Of a stretch of DNA of 64,000 bases, positions 27,131 through 36,595 are shown one piece after another. Both the position numbers and the translations under genes were made by a program. The first letter of the stretch is position 1. Each line of letters opens with the position of its first letter. Under the pieces are notes generated by a model. It saw nothing but the letters and a program-made list of their open reading frames with translations, searched no databases and was not told the origin of the DNA. The stretch is from Streptomyces pinistramenti (lineage in GTDB: Bacteria > Actinomycetota > Actinomycetes > Streptomycetales > Streptomycetaceae): contig NZ_JAJCXB010000028.1 of the NCBI RefSeq assembly GCF_020564935.1, forward strand, positions 1-64,000, in the 5' to 3' direction.

Positions 27131-28519
27131 GTGGCGAACGACGCCAGCACCGTTTTCGACCTAGTGATCCTCGGAGGCGGTAGCGGCGGTTACGCCGCTG
27201 CCCTGCGCGGGGCGCAGCTGGGCCTGGACGTCGCCCTGATCGAGAAGGGCAAGGTCGGCGGTACCTGCCTGCACAACGGCTGCATCCCCACGAAGGCGCT
27301 GCTGCACGCCGGCGAGATCGCCGACCAGGCGCGCGAGAGCGAGCAGTTCGGTGTCAAGGCCACCTTCGAGGGCATCGACATCGCGGCGGTCCACAAGTAC
27401 AAGGACGAGGTCATCTCGGGCCTGTACAAGGGCCTCCAGGGTCTGATCGCCTCGCGCAAGGTGACCTACATCGAGGGCGAGGGCAAGCTCTCCTCCCCGA
27501 CTTCCGTCGACGTCAACGGCCGGCGCGTGCAGGGCCGACACGTCCTGCTGGCGACCGGCTCCGTGCCGAAGTCGCTGCCGGGCCTGGAGATCGACGGCAA
27601 CCGCATCATCTCCTCGGACCACGCGCTGACGCTGGACCGCGTGCCGAAGTCCGCGATCGTCCTGGGCGGCGGCGTCATCGGCGTCGAGTTCGCCTCGGCG
27701 TGGAAGTCCTTCGGCACCGACGTGACCATCGTCGAGGGCCTCAAGCACCTCGTCCCGGTCGAGGACGAGAACAGCTCCAAGCTGCTGGAGCGGGCCTTCC
27801 GCAAGCGCGGCATCAAGTTCAACCTCGGCACCTTCTTCGACAAGGCCGAGTACACCGCCGACGGCGTCAAGGTGACCCTCGCCGACGGCAAGACCTTCGA
27901 GGCCGAGGTGCTGCTGGTCGCGATCGGCCGCGGGCCGGTCTCCGCGGGCCTGGGCTACGAGGAGCAGGGCGTCGCGATGGACCGCGGCTACGTCCTGGTC
28001 GACGAGTACATGCAGACCAACGTGCCGACCATCTCGGCCGTCGGTGACCTCGTTCCCACCCTCCAGCTCGCGCACGTCGGCTTCGCCGAGGGCATGCTGG
28101 TGGCGGAGCGGCTGGCCGGTCAGAAGACCGTGCCGATCGACTACGACGGCGTGCCGCGCGTGACGTACTGCCACCCCGAGGTCGCCTCGGTGGGCATCTC
28201 CGAGGCGAAGGCCAAGGAGCTGTACGGCGCCGACAAGGTCGTCGCTCTGAAGTACAACCTCGCGGGCAACGGCAAGAGCAAGATCCTCAAGACCTCGGGC
28301 GAGATCAAGCTCGTCCAGGTCAAGGACGGTGCCGTGGTCGGCGTCCACATGGTCGGTGACCGTATGGGCGAGCAGGTCGGTGAGGCCCAGCTGGTCTACA
28401 ACTGGGAGGCCCTGCCGGCCGAGGTGGCGCAGCTCGTGCACGCCCACCCGACGCAGAACGAGGCTCTCGGAGAGGCTCACCTGGCCCTGGCCGGCAAGCC
28501 CCTCCACTCCCACGACTGA
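27131..28519 (+). CDS. lpdA: dihydrolipoyl dehydrogenase (E3)
   Basis: FAD-dependent E3 subunit of the 2-oxoacid dehydrogenase complexes (462 aa). FAD motif VILGGGSGGYAAA (about 11-23), redox disulfide GGTCLHNGCIPTK (about 41-53), NAD-binding GGGVIGVEFAS (about 181), the FAD-contacting SAVGDLVPTLQLAHV and the C-terminal active-site pair HAHPTQNE (about 441-448). The GTG at 27131 has GGAGG 7 nt upstream. It is 93 nt ahead of the E2 gene, consistent with co-expression. Confidence 0.97.
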   Translation: MANDASTVFDLVILGGGSGGYAAALRGAQLGLDVALIEKGKVGGTCLHNGCIPTKALLHAGEIADQARESEQFGVKATFEGIDIAAVHKYKDEVISGLYKGLQGLIASRKVTYIEGEGKLSSPTSVDVNGRRVQGRHVLLATGSVPKSLPGLEIDGNRIISSDHALTLDRVPKSAIVLGGGVIGVEFASAWKSFGTDVTIVEGLKHLVPVEDENSSKLLERAFRKRGIKFNLGTFFDKAEYTADGVKVTLADGKTFEAEVLLVAIGRGPVSAGLGYEEQGVAMDRGYVLVDEYMQTNVPTISAVGDLVPTLQLAHVGFAEGMLVAERLAGQKTVPIDYDGVPRVTYCHPEVASVGISEAKAKELYGADKVVALKYNLAGNGKSKILKTSGEIKLVQVKDGAVVGVHMVGDRMGEQVGEAQLVYNWEALPAEVAQLVHAHPTQNEALGEAHLALAGKPLHSHD

Positions 28520-28612
28520 CCCCAGTCCCGGGCGCGACCACATCCGCACTTCCCCGCCGTCTCGACACCGTTCGAGCAGGGGAAACCCCATCCGTTAGGA
28601 GCAACAGAAACC

Positions 28613-30391
28613 ATGGCGGTTTCCGTAACCCTTCCGGCGCTCGGCGAGAGCGTCACCGAGGGCACCGTCACCCGCTGGCTCAAGGCCGAGGGTGAACGCG
28701 TCGAGGCCGACGAGCCGCTGCTCGAGGTGTCGACCGACAAGGTCGACACCGAGATCCCCGCGCCGGCCGCCGGCATCCTCTCCTCCATCAAGGTGGCCGA
28801 GGACGAGACCGTGGAGGTCGGCGCCGAGCTGGCCCTCATCGACGACGGCACCGGTGCGCCGGCCGAGGCACCGGCCCCGGCCGCCGCCGAGGCCCCCGCC
28901 GCCGCGCCGCAGCCCGAGCCCGCGGCCGCCCCGGCAGCCGAGGCACCGGCCCCGGCAGCCGCCCCCGCCGGTGGTGCCCAGGGCACCCCCGGTGCAAGCA
29001 CCGGCTCCACCGGAGCCTCCGGCACTGATGTTCTGCTCCCCGCGCTCGGCGAGAGCGTCACCGAGGGCACCGTCACCCGCTGGCTGAAGGAGGTCGGCGA
29101 GGAGGTCTCGGCCGACGAGCCCCTCCTTGAGGTCTCCACCGACAAGGTCGACACCGAGATCCCGGCGCCGGTCTCCGGCACCCTGCTGGAGATCGTGGTC
29201 GGCGAGGACGAGACCGCCGAGGTCGGCGCCAAGCTCGCCGTCATCGGTTCGGCGGACCAGGCCGCGGCCCCCGCCGCCGCTCCGGCCGCCCCGGCACCGG
29301 CCGCCCAGCCCGAGCCCACTCCGGCTCCGGCTCCGGCCGCTCCGGCGCCCGCCCCGGCTGCTCCGGCCGCCCCGGCACCGGCTCCGGCCCCCGCGCCGGC
29401 TCCCGCTGCCCCGGTCGCCCCGGCCCCCGTCACCCCGGCTCCGGCCGCGGGTGAGGGCGACGGCGCGTACGTCACCCCGCTGGTGCGCAAGCTCGCCGCG
29501 GAGAACGGCGTCAACCTCGCCACGGTCAAGGGCACCGGCGTCGGTGGCCGCGTCCGCAAGCAGGACGTCATCGAGGCCGCGGCCGCCGCCAAGGCCGCTG
29601 CCGCCCCGGCTCCGGCCGCCGCGCAGGCCCCCGCCGCGTCGAAGGCCCCCGCGCTGGAGGTCTCCCCGCTGCGTGGCCAGACCGTCAAGATGCCGCGGAT
29701 GCGCAAGGTCATCGGCGACAACATGATGAAGGCCCTGCACAGCCAGGCGCAGCTCACCTCGGTCGTCGAGGTCGACATCACCGCGATCATGCGGATGCGC
29801 AACAAGGCCAAGGACGCCTTCGCGCAGCGCGAGGGCGTCAAGCTCTCGCCGATGCCGTTCTTCGTCAAGGCCGCCGTCCAGGCGCTGAAGGCCCACCCGG
29901 TCGTCAACGCCCGGATCAACGAGGACGAGGGCACGATCACCTACTTCGACACCGAGAACATCGGTATCGCGGTGGACGCGGAGAAGGGCCTGATGACTCC
30001 GGTCATCAAGGACGCGGGCGACCTCAACATCGCCGGTATCGCCAAGAAGACCGCGGATCTGGCGGGCAAGGTCCGCTCCAACAAGATCACTCCGGACGAC
30101 CTGGCCGGCGCGACCTTCACCATCTCCAACACCGGTTCGCGCGGTGCCCTGTTCGACACGGTCATCGTGCCGCCGAACCAGGTCGGCATCCTGGGCATCG
30201 GTGCCACCGTCAAGCGCCCCGTGGTCATCAACCACCCCGATCTCGGCGAGACCATCGCCGTCCGGGACATGACCTACCTGGCGCTCTCCTACGACCACCG
30301 TCTGGTGGACGGCGCGGACGCCGCCCGCTACCTGACCACGGTCAAGCAGATCCTGGAAGCCGCCGAGTTCGAGACCGAGATCGGTCTCTGA
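28613..30391 (+). CDS. sucB: dihydrolipoyllysine acyltransferase (2-oxoglutarate dehydrogenase E2 type, two lipoyl domains)
   Basis: E2 core (592 aa): two near-identical lipoyl domains (about residues 2-78 and 138-214), each with the lipoylated lysine in VSTDKVDTEIPAP, joined by long Ala/Pro linkers; a peripheral subunit-binding domain (YVTPLVRKLAAENGVNLATVKGTG..., about 288-325); and the catalytic domain ending in SYDHRLVDGADAARYL with the active-site His. Family members of this layout serve 2-oxoglutarate and/or pyruvate dehydrogenase in actinobacteria. ATG at 28613 with AGGAG upstream. It works with lpdA just upstream and aceE downstream; lipoylation would come from lipB/lipA at 43-45 kb. 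Confidence 0.94.
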   Translation: MAVSVTLPALGESVTEGTVTRWLKAEGERVEADEPLLEVSTDKVDTEIPAPAAGILSSIKVAEDETVEVGAELALIDDGTGAPAEAPAPAAAEAPAAAPQPEPAAAPAAEAPAPAAAPAGGAQGTPGASTGSTGASGTDVLLPALGESVTEGTVTRWLKEVGEEVSADEPLLEVSTDKVDTEIPAPVSGTLLEIVVGEDETAEVGAKLAVIGSADQAAAPAAAPAAPAPAAQPEPTPAPAPAAPAPAPAAPAAPAPAPAPAPAPAAPVAPAPVTPAPAAGEGDGAYVTPLVRKLAAENGVNLATVKGTGVGGRVRKQDVIEAAAAAKAAAAPAPAAAQAPAASKAPALEVSPLRGQTVKMPRMRKVIGDNMMKALHSQAQLTSVVEVDITAIMRMRNKAKDAFAQREGVKLSPMPFFVKAAVQALKAHPVVNARINEDEGTITYFDTENIGIAVDAEKGLMTPVIKDAGDLNIAGIAKKTADLAGKVRSNKITPDDLAGATFTISNTGSRGALFDTVIVPPNQVGILGIGATVKRPVVINHPDLGETIAVRDMTYLALSYDHRLVDGADAARYLTTVKQILEAAEFETEIGL

Positions 30392-30420
30392 GCTACGCGC
30401 CGACCGCGCACTGCACGTGG

Positions 30421-30450
30421 GGCCCCGCCCGGATTCGTCCGGGCGGGGCC
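30421..30450 (+). terminator. strong terminator after sucB
   Basis: Perfect 13-bp stem GGCCCCGCCCGGA / TCCGGGCGGGGCC closed by a stable TTCG tetraloop. Confidence 0.92.
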
Positions 30451-30648
30451 GCTCGCGTGGGAGGGCGGCACGGGGCGGCATCGCGGGTGAGCGTTGTGGG
30501 ACAAATGCCGGGAAACGGGCGGCAGTCCGGGCCGCCAGGTGCACCGGCAGTGAGCAGAACCACGTGTGAATCGGGTCCGCGGACCGGGCCGGGCGGTGGC
30601 CACGCCCCGTATCGTCTCCGTCACCACCCCACCCGCGAGGAGCACGTC

Positions 30649-31272
30649 ATGACCCCGCCCGTCGTCCATTCGCTGCGCGAGCAGATCCGCGAGCACATCC
30701 TTGAGGGGATCGTCAGCGGCCGGTGGCAGCCCGGCGAACGGATCGTGGAGCGGCGGATCGCGGTGGAGCTGGAGGTCAGCCAGACGCCCGTCCGCGAGGC
30801 GCTGCGCGAGCTGGAGTCGCTCCAGCTGATCGAATCGGCGCCCAACAAGGGCGTACGGGTGCGGAATCTGACCGCCGCCGACCTGAAGGAGAGCTACCCG
30901 GTGCGGGCCGGTCTCGAACAGGTGGCGGCGGAGCTGGCGGCCGGGCGGCTGGCGGCGGACACCACGGCACTGGAGCGCGAGGTGGCGGCCCTGCGGGCGG
31001 CGGACCTGGCGGTCGACGGGGAGGAGCAGGTCCGGCACACGGTGGCCTTCCACCGGGAGATCGTGCAGGCGGCCGGGAACGCCGTGCTGCTGCACACCTG
31101 GGAGTCGCTGGGGATCGAGGTGTGGACGACGCTGTCGATCCGCTGGTTCAGCCCCGAGCCGCGGTCGCACGCGCAGGACCACCAGGAGATCGTGGACGCG
31201 TTCCGGCGCCGCGATCCGAAGATCGGCGCCCTGCTCAAGACCCACGTACTGAGCTGCGCTCCGCGGGTCTGA
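30649..31272 (+). CDS. GntR-family transcriptional regulator (FadR/FCD subfamily)
   Basis: A 207-aa regulator. The N-terminal winged helix-turn-helix (LREQIREHILEGIVSGRWQPGERIVERRIAVELEVSQTPVREALRELES) is followed by an all-helical FCD ligand-binding domain with metal-type residues (FHREIVQAAGN). The ATG at 30649 has GAGGAG 7 nt upstream. It lies 209 bp before aceE on the same strand, and a perfect 8+8 inverted repeat typical of GntR operators overlaps the aceE promoter. I infer that it controls pyruvate dehydrogenase in response to a small carboxylic acid. Confidence 0.92.
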   Translation: MTPPVVHSLREQIREHILEGIVSGRWQPGERIVERRIAVELEVSQTPVREALRELESLQLIESAPNKGVRVRNLTAADLKESYPVRAGLEQVAAELAAGRLAADTTALEREVAALRAADLAVDGEEQVRHTVAFHREIVQAAGNAVLLHTWESLGIEVWTTLSIRWFSPEPRSHAQDHQEIVDAFRRRDPKIGALLKTHVLSCAPRV

Positions 31273-31372
31273 GCGGGAGTCCCACGGGGGCTCCGGCACG
31301 CCTTCGCAGTGGCACGCGGTGCCCGCCGCGCAGGCACTCTGTGCCGACTTCGGGCGATACCTCCGGAGTGCG

Positions 31373-31402
31373 TTGATCGATCATCGATCAGAGGCGTATC
31401 GT
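31373..31402 (+). promoter_or_regulatory. putative aceE promoter overlapping a GntR-type operator
   Basis: TTGATC (31373-31378), 18 nt, TATCGT (31397-31402) can serve as -35 and -10. The perfect palindrome TGATCGAT-C-ATCGATCA at 31374-31390 covers the -35 and half the spacer, so a bound regulator would block RNA polymerase. The neighbouring GntR/FCD gene is the obvious candidate. Confidence 0.6.
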
Positions 31403-31481
31403 CGCCCGCGGGGCGCGACACCCCTGCCTGCCGAATGCCTGCCGAACCCGCATTCCCTCTCTGTCCGGAAAGGGGCCACCC

Positions 31482-34145
31482 ATGCCCGATCCCGTGCGCC
31501 TGCCGTACAGCCAGCTCGACCAGATCCCGGACCGCGATCCGGAGGAGACGGCCGAATGGCGTGAGTCGCTCGACGCCGTCACCCAGGCAGCGGGCCCGCA
31601 GCGTGCCGCGTACCTGATGCGAAGGGCCCTGGAGCACACCGCGGCTCCGGACCTCGCGCCGCTGGAGACCGACTACACCAACACCATCCCGACCTCCGCC
31701 GAGCCCGCGTTCCCGGGCGACGAGGCGATGGAGGCCAGGATCACCGCCTGGAACCGCTGGAACGCCGCCGCCATGGTCACCCGCGGCTCCAAGCTCGGTC
31801 TCGGCGGCCACATCGCCACCTTCGCGTCGGCGGCCTGGCTCTACGAGACCGGCTTCCAGCACTTCTTCCGCGGCAAGGAGGGCGACGGCAGCGGCGACCA
31901 GCTCTACATCCAGGGCCACGCCTCCCCCGGCATCTACGCCCGCGCCTTCCTCGAAGGCCGCCTGACCGAGGAGCAGCTGGACCACTTCCGCCAGGAGGCC
32001 GGCGGCGAGGGCCTGCCCTCGTACCCGCACCCGCGCCGCCTTCCCTGGCTGTGGGAGTTCCCCACCGTCTCCATGGGCCTGGGCCCGCTCTCCGCCATCT
32101 ACCAGGCGCGCTTCAACCGCTACCTGGACCACCGCGGCATCAAGGACACCGCCAACTCCCACGTGTGGGCGTTCCTGGGTGACGGCGAGATGGACGAGCC
32201 CGAGTCGACCGCCGCACTGGCGCTGGCAGGCCGCGAGGGCCTGGACAACCTCACCTTCGTCATCAACTGCAACCTCCAGCGCCTGGACGGCCCGGTCCGC
32301 CCGAACTACAAGATCGTGCAGGAGCTGGAGGCCCAGTTCCGCGCCGCGGGCTGGAACGTCGTCAAGGCCCTGTGGGGCCAGGCGTGGGACGAGGTCTTCG
32401 CGCGCGACACGGACGGCGCGCTGCTGCGCCGGCTGCGGGAGACGCCCGACGCGCAGTTCCAGACCTACGCGACCCGCGACGCCGCCTACCTCCGCGAGCA
32501 CTTCTTCGGCGCCGAGCCCTCGCTGCGCGCGCTGGGTGACACGCTCTCCGACGCGAAGCTGCTGGAGCTGTTCCAGACCTCGCGGGCCGGCCACGAGCCG
32601 CGCAAGGTGTACGCCGCCTACCGCGCCGCCGTCGAGCACAAGGGCGCGCCGACCGTCATCCTGGCGCAGACCGTCAAGGGCTACACCCTCGGCGCCGGCT
32701 TCGAGTCGCGTAACGCCAACCACCAGATGAAGAAGCTGACCGGGCAGGAGTTCCGCACCATGCGCGACCTCCTGGAGCTGCCGATTCCGGACAGCGCCCT
32801 GGAAGGCGACCTCGTCCCGTACTGGCGTCCCGCCGACGACTCCCCCGAGATGGTCTACCTGCGCGAGCGCCGGGCGGCCCTGGACGGTCCCGCGCCGGCC
32901 CGCAAGGTGACGGCCGAGCCGCTGCCGATGCCCGCCGACAAGACCTTCGACGCGCTGAAGAAGGGCTCGGGCAGCCAGGAGATCGCCACCACCATGGCGT
33001 TCGTCCGGCTGGTCAAGGACCTGATGCGGGACAAGGAGACCGGCAGGCGCTGGGTGCCGATCGTGCCCGACGAGGCCCGCACCTTCGGCATGGAGTCGCT
33101 CTTCCCGACGGCGGGGCTGTACTCGCCCAAGGGCGCGACGTACGACCCGGTCGACCGCGACCAGCTCCTCTGGTACAAGGAGGCCAAGGACGGCCAGATC
33201 CTCAACGAGGGGATCACCGAGGCCGGTTCGCTCGCCGACTTCACCGCCGCCGCGACGTCGTACGCGACGCACGGCGAGCCGATGATCCCGTTCTACATCT
33301 TCTACTCGATGTTCGGCTGGCAGCGCACCGCCGACCAATTCTGGGCGCTCGCCGACCAGTTGGGCCGCGGCTTCGTCATCGGCGCCACCGCGGGCCGTAC
33401 GACGATGACCGGCGAGGGCCTCCAGCACGCGGACGGCCACTCGCACCTGATCGCCTCGACGAACCCGGCGGCGGTCTCCTACGACCCGGCGTTCGCGTAC
33501 GAGGTATCGGTGATCGTCAAGGAGGGTCTGCGCCGGATGTACGGCGAGAACTCCGAGGACGTCTTCTACTACCTGACGGTCTACAACGAGACCAAGGTGC
33601 AGCCGGCCATGCCTGCGGGGGTGGACGAGGAGAGCATCCTGCGCGGCCTCTACCGCTACCAGGAGGCCGCGGACGCGGACGCCGACAGCCCGAAGCTGCA
33701 GCTGCTGGCGTCCGGTACCGCGATCCACTGGGCCCTGGAGGCGCAGCAGCTGCTGGCCGCCGACTGGGGCGTCGCCGCCGACGTCTGGTCGGCGCCGTCC
33801 TGGACGGAGCTCCGCCGCGACGCTCTGGCCTGCGACGCGGCCCGGCTGGACGGCGAAGAGCGGGTGCCGTACGTGACCCGCGCGCTGGCCGGTGCCCCCG
33901 GCCCCGTCGTGGCGGTCAGCGACTGGATGCGGGCGGTCCCGGACCAGATCGCGCCGTGGGTCGAGCAGGACTGGGTCTCCATCGGGACCGACGGTTTCGG
34001 CCTGTCCGACACCCGTGACGCGGCCCGCCGGCACTTCGGTGTCGACCCGCAGTCGGTGGTCGTCCAGGCGCTGGCCGCGCTCGCACGGCGCGGTGAGGTC
34101 AAGCCGGAGACCGTCAAGGAGGCCAGGGAGCGCTACGGCCTGTGA
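31482..34145 (+). CDS. aceE: pyruvate dehydrogenase E1 component (homodimeric type)
   Basis: Thiamine-diphosphate enzyme (887 aa) that decarboxylates pyruvate and acylates the E2 lipoyl group. Landmarks of AceE: GHIATFASAAWLYETGFQHFF, QGHASPGIYARAFLEGR, the TPP-binding motif GDGEMDEPESTAAL...NLTFVINCNLQRLDGPVR (about 229-270), and TAGRTTMTGEGLQHADGHSHL. Start ATG at 31482 with GAAAGGGG 6 nt upstream. It is a homodimeric E1, so no separate alpha/beta genes are expected. Preceded by its likely regulator and followed by a very strong hairpin. Confidence 0.96.
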   Translation: MPDPVRLPYSQLDQIPDRDPEETAEWRESLDAVTQAAGPQRAAYLMRRALEHTAAPDLAPLETDYTNTIPTSAEPAFPGDEAMEARITAWNRWNAAAMVTRGSKLGLGGHIATFASAAWLYETGFQHFFRGKEGDGSGDQLYIQGHASPGIYARAFLEGRLTEEQLDHFRQEAGGEGLPSYPHPRRLPWLWEFPTVSMGLGPLSAIYQARFNRYLDHRGIKDTANSHVWAFLGDGEMDEPESTAALALAGREGLDNLTFVINCNLQRLDGPVRPNYKIVQELEAQFRAAGWNVVKALWGQAWDEVFARDTDGALLRRLRETPDAQFQTYATRDAAYLREHFFGAEPSLRALGDTLSDAKLLELFQTSRAGHEPRKVYAAYRAAVEHKGAPTVILAQTVKGYTLGAGFESRNANHQMKKLTGQEFRTMRDLLELPIPDSALEGDLVPYWRPADDSPEMVYLRERRAALDGPAPARKVTAEPLPMPADKTFDALKKGSGSQEIATTMAFVRLVKDLMRDKETGRRWVPIVPDEARTFGMESLFPTAGLYSPKGATYDPVDRDQLLWYKEAKDGQILNEGITEAGSLADFTAAATSYATHGEPMIPFYIFYSMFGWQRTADQFWALADQLGRGFVIGATAGRTTMTGEGLQHADGHSHLIASTNPAAVSYDPAFAYEVSVIVKEGLRRMYGENSEDVFYYLTVYNETKVQPAMPAGVDEESILRGLYRYQEAADADADSPKLQLLASGTAIHWALEAQQLLAADWGVAADVWSAPSWTELRRDALACDAARLDGEERVPYVTRALAGAPGPVVAVSDWMRAVPDQIAPWVEQDWVSIGTDGFGLSDTRDAARRHFGVDPQSVVVQALAALARRGEVKPETVKEARERYGL

Positions 34146-34295
34146 GTTGTGGGCGGCCCCGGCCGACACCGGGAGCCGCCCGCCCGATCCGAGCGTGTCC
34201 GCGGCGCGCGCCCCACGGGGCCGTGCCGGGCCGCTCACCCGGCTCCCGTGCGGAGATCACCACCGCGCCCGGGATCTTCGCACGGGAACCCCACC

Positions 34296-34340
34296 GGCCC
34301 TGGCCGGCCGCCGCCTTCGAGGTGGCGGCCGGCCAGGGCC
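34296..34340 (+). terminator. long hairpin terminator after aceE
   Basis: Perfect 17-bp stem (34296-34312 with 34324-34340), extendable through a G-T pair and three more pairs to a TCG loop. Confidence 0.85.
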
Positions 34341-34414
34341 GTTCAACTGCCCGGACCCGGCCCGGCGTTGGCTGCCGCCGGGCCGTTGTCAGTGGTGCCC
34401 GGCATGATGAGGAC

Positions 34415-35455
34415 ATGCGTGCTGCCCGGCTGATCAAGATGGTGTTGCTGCTCCAGTCGCGGGTGTCGATGACGGCCGGCGAGCTGGCGCGGGAGTTGGA
34501 GGTGTCCGAGCGCACGGTCGCGCGGGATGTGCTGGCCCTCTCCGAGGCCGGGGTGCCCGTCTACGCCGACCGCGGCCGCACCGGTGGCTACCGCCTGATC
34601 GGCGGCTACCGCACCCGGCTGACGGGCCTGGGCCGCAGCGAGGCGGGCGCGCTCTTCCTGTCCGGAGTCCCGTCCGCGCTGCGCGAGATGGGCCTGGCGG
34701 ACGCCGCGTCCGCCGCCCGGCTGAAGGTCTCCGCCGCCCTGCTGCCCGAGCCGCGCGAGGCCGCGGCGGGCGCCGCGCAGCGCTTCCACCTCGACGCCCC
34801 CGGCTGGTACCAGGAGCCGCAGACGCCCGCCCGGCTGCCCCTGATCGCCGATGCGGTGTGGCACGATCGCAGGCTGACCGCGCGCTACCTCCGCAAGGAC
34901 AAGGAGGTCGAGCGGGAGCTGGAGCCGTACGGCCTCGTGCTGAAGGCCGGCGTCTGGTATCTGGCGGCCCGCGCCCTGCCGCCGCCCGGCGAAGAACCCG
35001 CAGGCCGGGGCGCCGCCCCGGCGTCCTTCCGCGTCTACCGCGTAGACCGCTTCACGGCCGTGGCGGCGGACGGCGCCCGCTTCACCCGTGACCCCGCCTT
35101 CGACCTGCCCGCTTTCTGGGAGGAGCGGGCCGAGCAGTTCAAGCGCGCGATCCTGCGGTCGGAGGTGGTGCTCCGCCTGTCAGGGCGCGGCATACGCCAA
35201 CTCCCGTACGTCACCGAGCCCGCCGCCGCCCGGGAGGCGGTCGCCGCGGCCGGGGAGCCGGACGGGCAGGGCCTGTGGACCGTCACCCTGGCGGTCGAGG
35301 ACGCCGAGGTCGCCTACGCGCAGCTGCTGGCGCTGGGCCCGGAGGCCGAGGTGCTGGCCCCTGCGGAGCTGCGCGAGCGGTTCGCCGCGGCGGCCCGGCG
35401 CACGGCGGCGCTGTACGCCACGGAGGCGTCACCGGGCGCGGCCGTGCCGCGGTGA
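34415..35455 (+). CDS. helix-turn-helix/WYL-domain transcriptional regulator
   Basis: A 346-aa regulator. N-terminal HTH_11 domain (LIKMVLLLQSRVSMTAGELARELEVSERTVARDVLALSEAGVPVYADRGRTGGYRL, residues 6-60), a linker, and a WYL domain (about 145-245; ARYLRKDKEVERELEPYGLVLKAGVWYLAAR), then a WCX-like C-terminal domain. WYL proteins usually bind nucleotides or nucleic acid, and some control DNA-damage or defence genes. ATG at 34415, with a GAGG only 2 nt upstream. The inverted repeat at its 3' end acts as a terminator against the convergent SDR gene, which could be a target. Confidence 0.88.
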   Translation: MRAARLIKMVLLLQSRVSMTAGELARELEVSERTVARDVLALSEAGVPVYADRGRTGGYRLIGGYRTRLTGLGRSEAGALFLSGVPSALREMGLADAASAARLKVSAALLPEPREAAAGAAQRFHLDAPGWYQEPQTPARLPLIADAVWHDRRLTARYLRKDKEVERELEPYGLVLKAGVWYLAARALPPPGEEPAGRGAAPASFRVYRVDRFTAVAADGARFTRDPAFDLPAFWEERAEQFKRAILRSEVVLRLSGRGIRQLPYVTEPAAAREAVAAAGEPDGQGLWTVTLAVEDAEVAYAQLLALGPEAEVLAPAELRERFAAAARRTAALYATEASPGAAVPR

Positions 35456-35463
35456 CGCCTCCG
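35421..35463. terminator. hairpin terminator overlapping the WYL regulator stop
   Basis: Perfect 14-bp stem CGGAGGCGTCACCG / CGGTGACGCCTCCG around a 15-nt loop; the stop codon lies in the right arm. Confidence 0.75.
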
Positions 35464-35494
35464 GACCGTAGGGCGCGGTCCCGGGCGGGCCGGG

Positions 35495-36442
35495 TCAGCG
35501 GTAGTCGTCCGCCGTGCCGTCCTTGCCGCCGGTGACCACGTCCTCGAAGTAGCCGAAGGCGTCCGGCCGGGAGCCGTCCGTGTCGGTGAGGTCGTAGACC
35601 TTCGCCAGCTGCCCGCTGGACAGCGACTGGCCGGTGAAGCGTTCCTTGGCGGGGTCGGCGGCCAGTGCGGCGACGCCGCGTCCGATCAGGGCCGGTGATT
35701 CGGCGATGGCGAAGTGCGGCTCCTGGGCCACCGCGTCGCGCCAGTTCGCCTCGGTGACGCCGAAGTGGTCCAGCATCTCCTCGGAACGCAGGAATCCCGG
35801 AGTGAGCGAGACGACGGTGGTGTCGTACGGCTTCAGCTCGGTGGCCAGGCCGAACGCGATGCGGTGCGGGGCGTTCTTGGTGAGGTCGAAGGGGAGGTTG
35901 CCGCGGTAGGTGCGGTTGAAGGACGCGGTGCCGTCCGTGACTTCGACGAGCAGCCCGCCGGGGGTCCGGTTCAGCAGCGGCAGCGCGTAGTGACTGGTGA
36001 TGAGGTGGGTGTCGATGCCGAGGCGGAGCATCCGCAGGCCGCCGGCCAGGTCGAGGTCCCACAGGGCGGTGTCGAACCGGAGGAGGTGGTCGCCGCCCCA
36101 GACGCTGTTGATCTGGATGTCCAGCCGGCCCTGCTCCCGTTCGATGCGGGCGAGCAGCGCCCGGACCTGCTCCGGCTCCAGGTGGTCGGTGGGTACGGCG
36201 ATGCCGGTACCACCCGCGGCCGTCACCCGCTCCGCGGTCTCCTCGATGGTCTCGGTGGGGCGGCCCACCTCGCTGACCTGCTGTCGCGTGGTCCGCCCCG
36301 TCACATAGACCAGCGCGCCCGCCCGGCCCAGTTCGACGGCCATCGCCCGGCCCGCTCCCCGGGTGGCGCCGGCCACCAGCGCCACCCGTCCTGCCAGGCC
36401 GCCCCGACCGGCCCGTTCCTTCGCATCGGCCGCTGTCGTCAT
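35495..36442 (-). CDS. SDR-family oxidoreductase with altered catalytic tyrosine
   Basis: Short-chain dehydrogenase/reductase (315 aa) with the cofactor-binding motif VALVAGATRGAGRAMAVELGRAG (about 20-42) and the NSVWGG strand. The catalytic YxxxK reads FDLTK, that is F185-x3-K189, so the tyrosine has become phenylalanine. The substrate is unknown. The ATG at 36442 is preceded by GAAGGAG 8 nt upstream and was preferred to the ATG at 36481, which has no such site. It is convergent with the WYL regulator gene. Confidence 0.88.
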   Translation of the reverse strand: MTTAADAKERAGRGGLAGRVALVAGATRGAGRAMAVELGRAGALVYVTGRTTRQQVSEVGRPTETIEETAERVTAAGGTGIAVPTDHLEPEQVRALLARIEREQGRLDIQINSVWGGDHLLRFDTALWDLDLAGGLRMLRLGIDTHLITSHYALPLLNRTPGGLLVEVTDGTASFNRTYRGNLPFDLTKNAPHRIAFGLATELKPYDTTVVSLTPGFLRSEEMLDHFGVTEANWRDAVAQEPHFAIAESPALIGRGVAALAADPAKERFTGQSLSSGQLAKVYDLTDTDGSRPDAFGYFEDVVTGGKDGTADDYR

Positions 36443-36595
36443 CGCTGCCACTCCTTCGCCGTCGGTGCATGAGAGGTACACGGCGAAGGTGACAGCTCAT
36501 CCCGACACGTCCTGTCGGGATTCGGCGACGGATTCCTCCGCGGCGACGTCCGGCGCAGGCCCCTGGCCCGGTACCGACCGCCGCCCGCGCCGCCG

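Noticed and set aside
30894..34238. A 1114-codon open frame antisense to aceE and GntR
   Set aside because: Composition is arginine/alanine/valine-rich and no motif is present, whereas the plus strand encodes AceE with full catalytic motifs.
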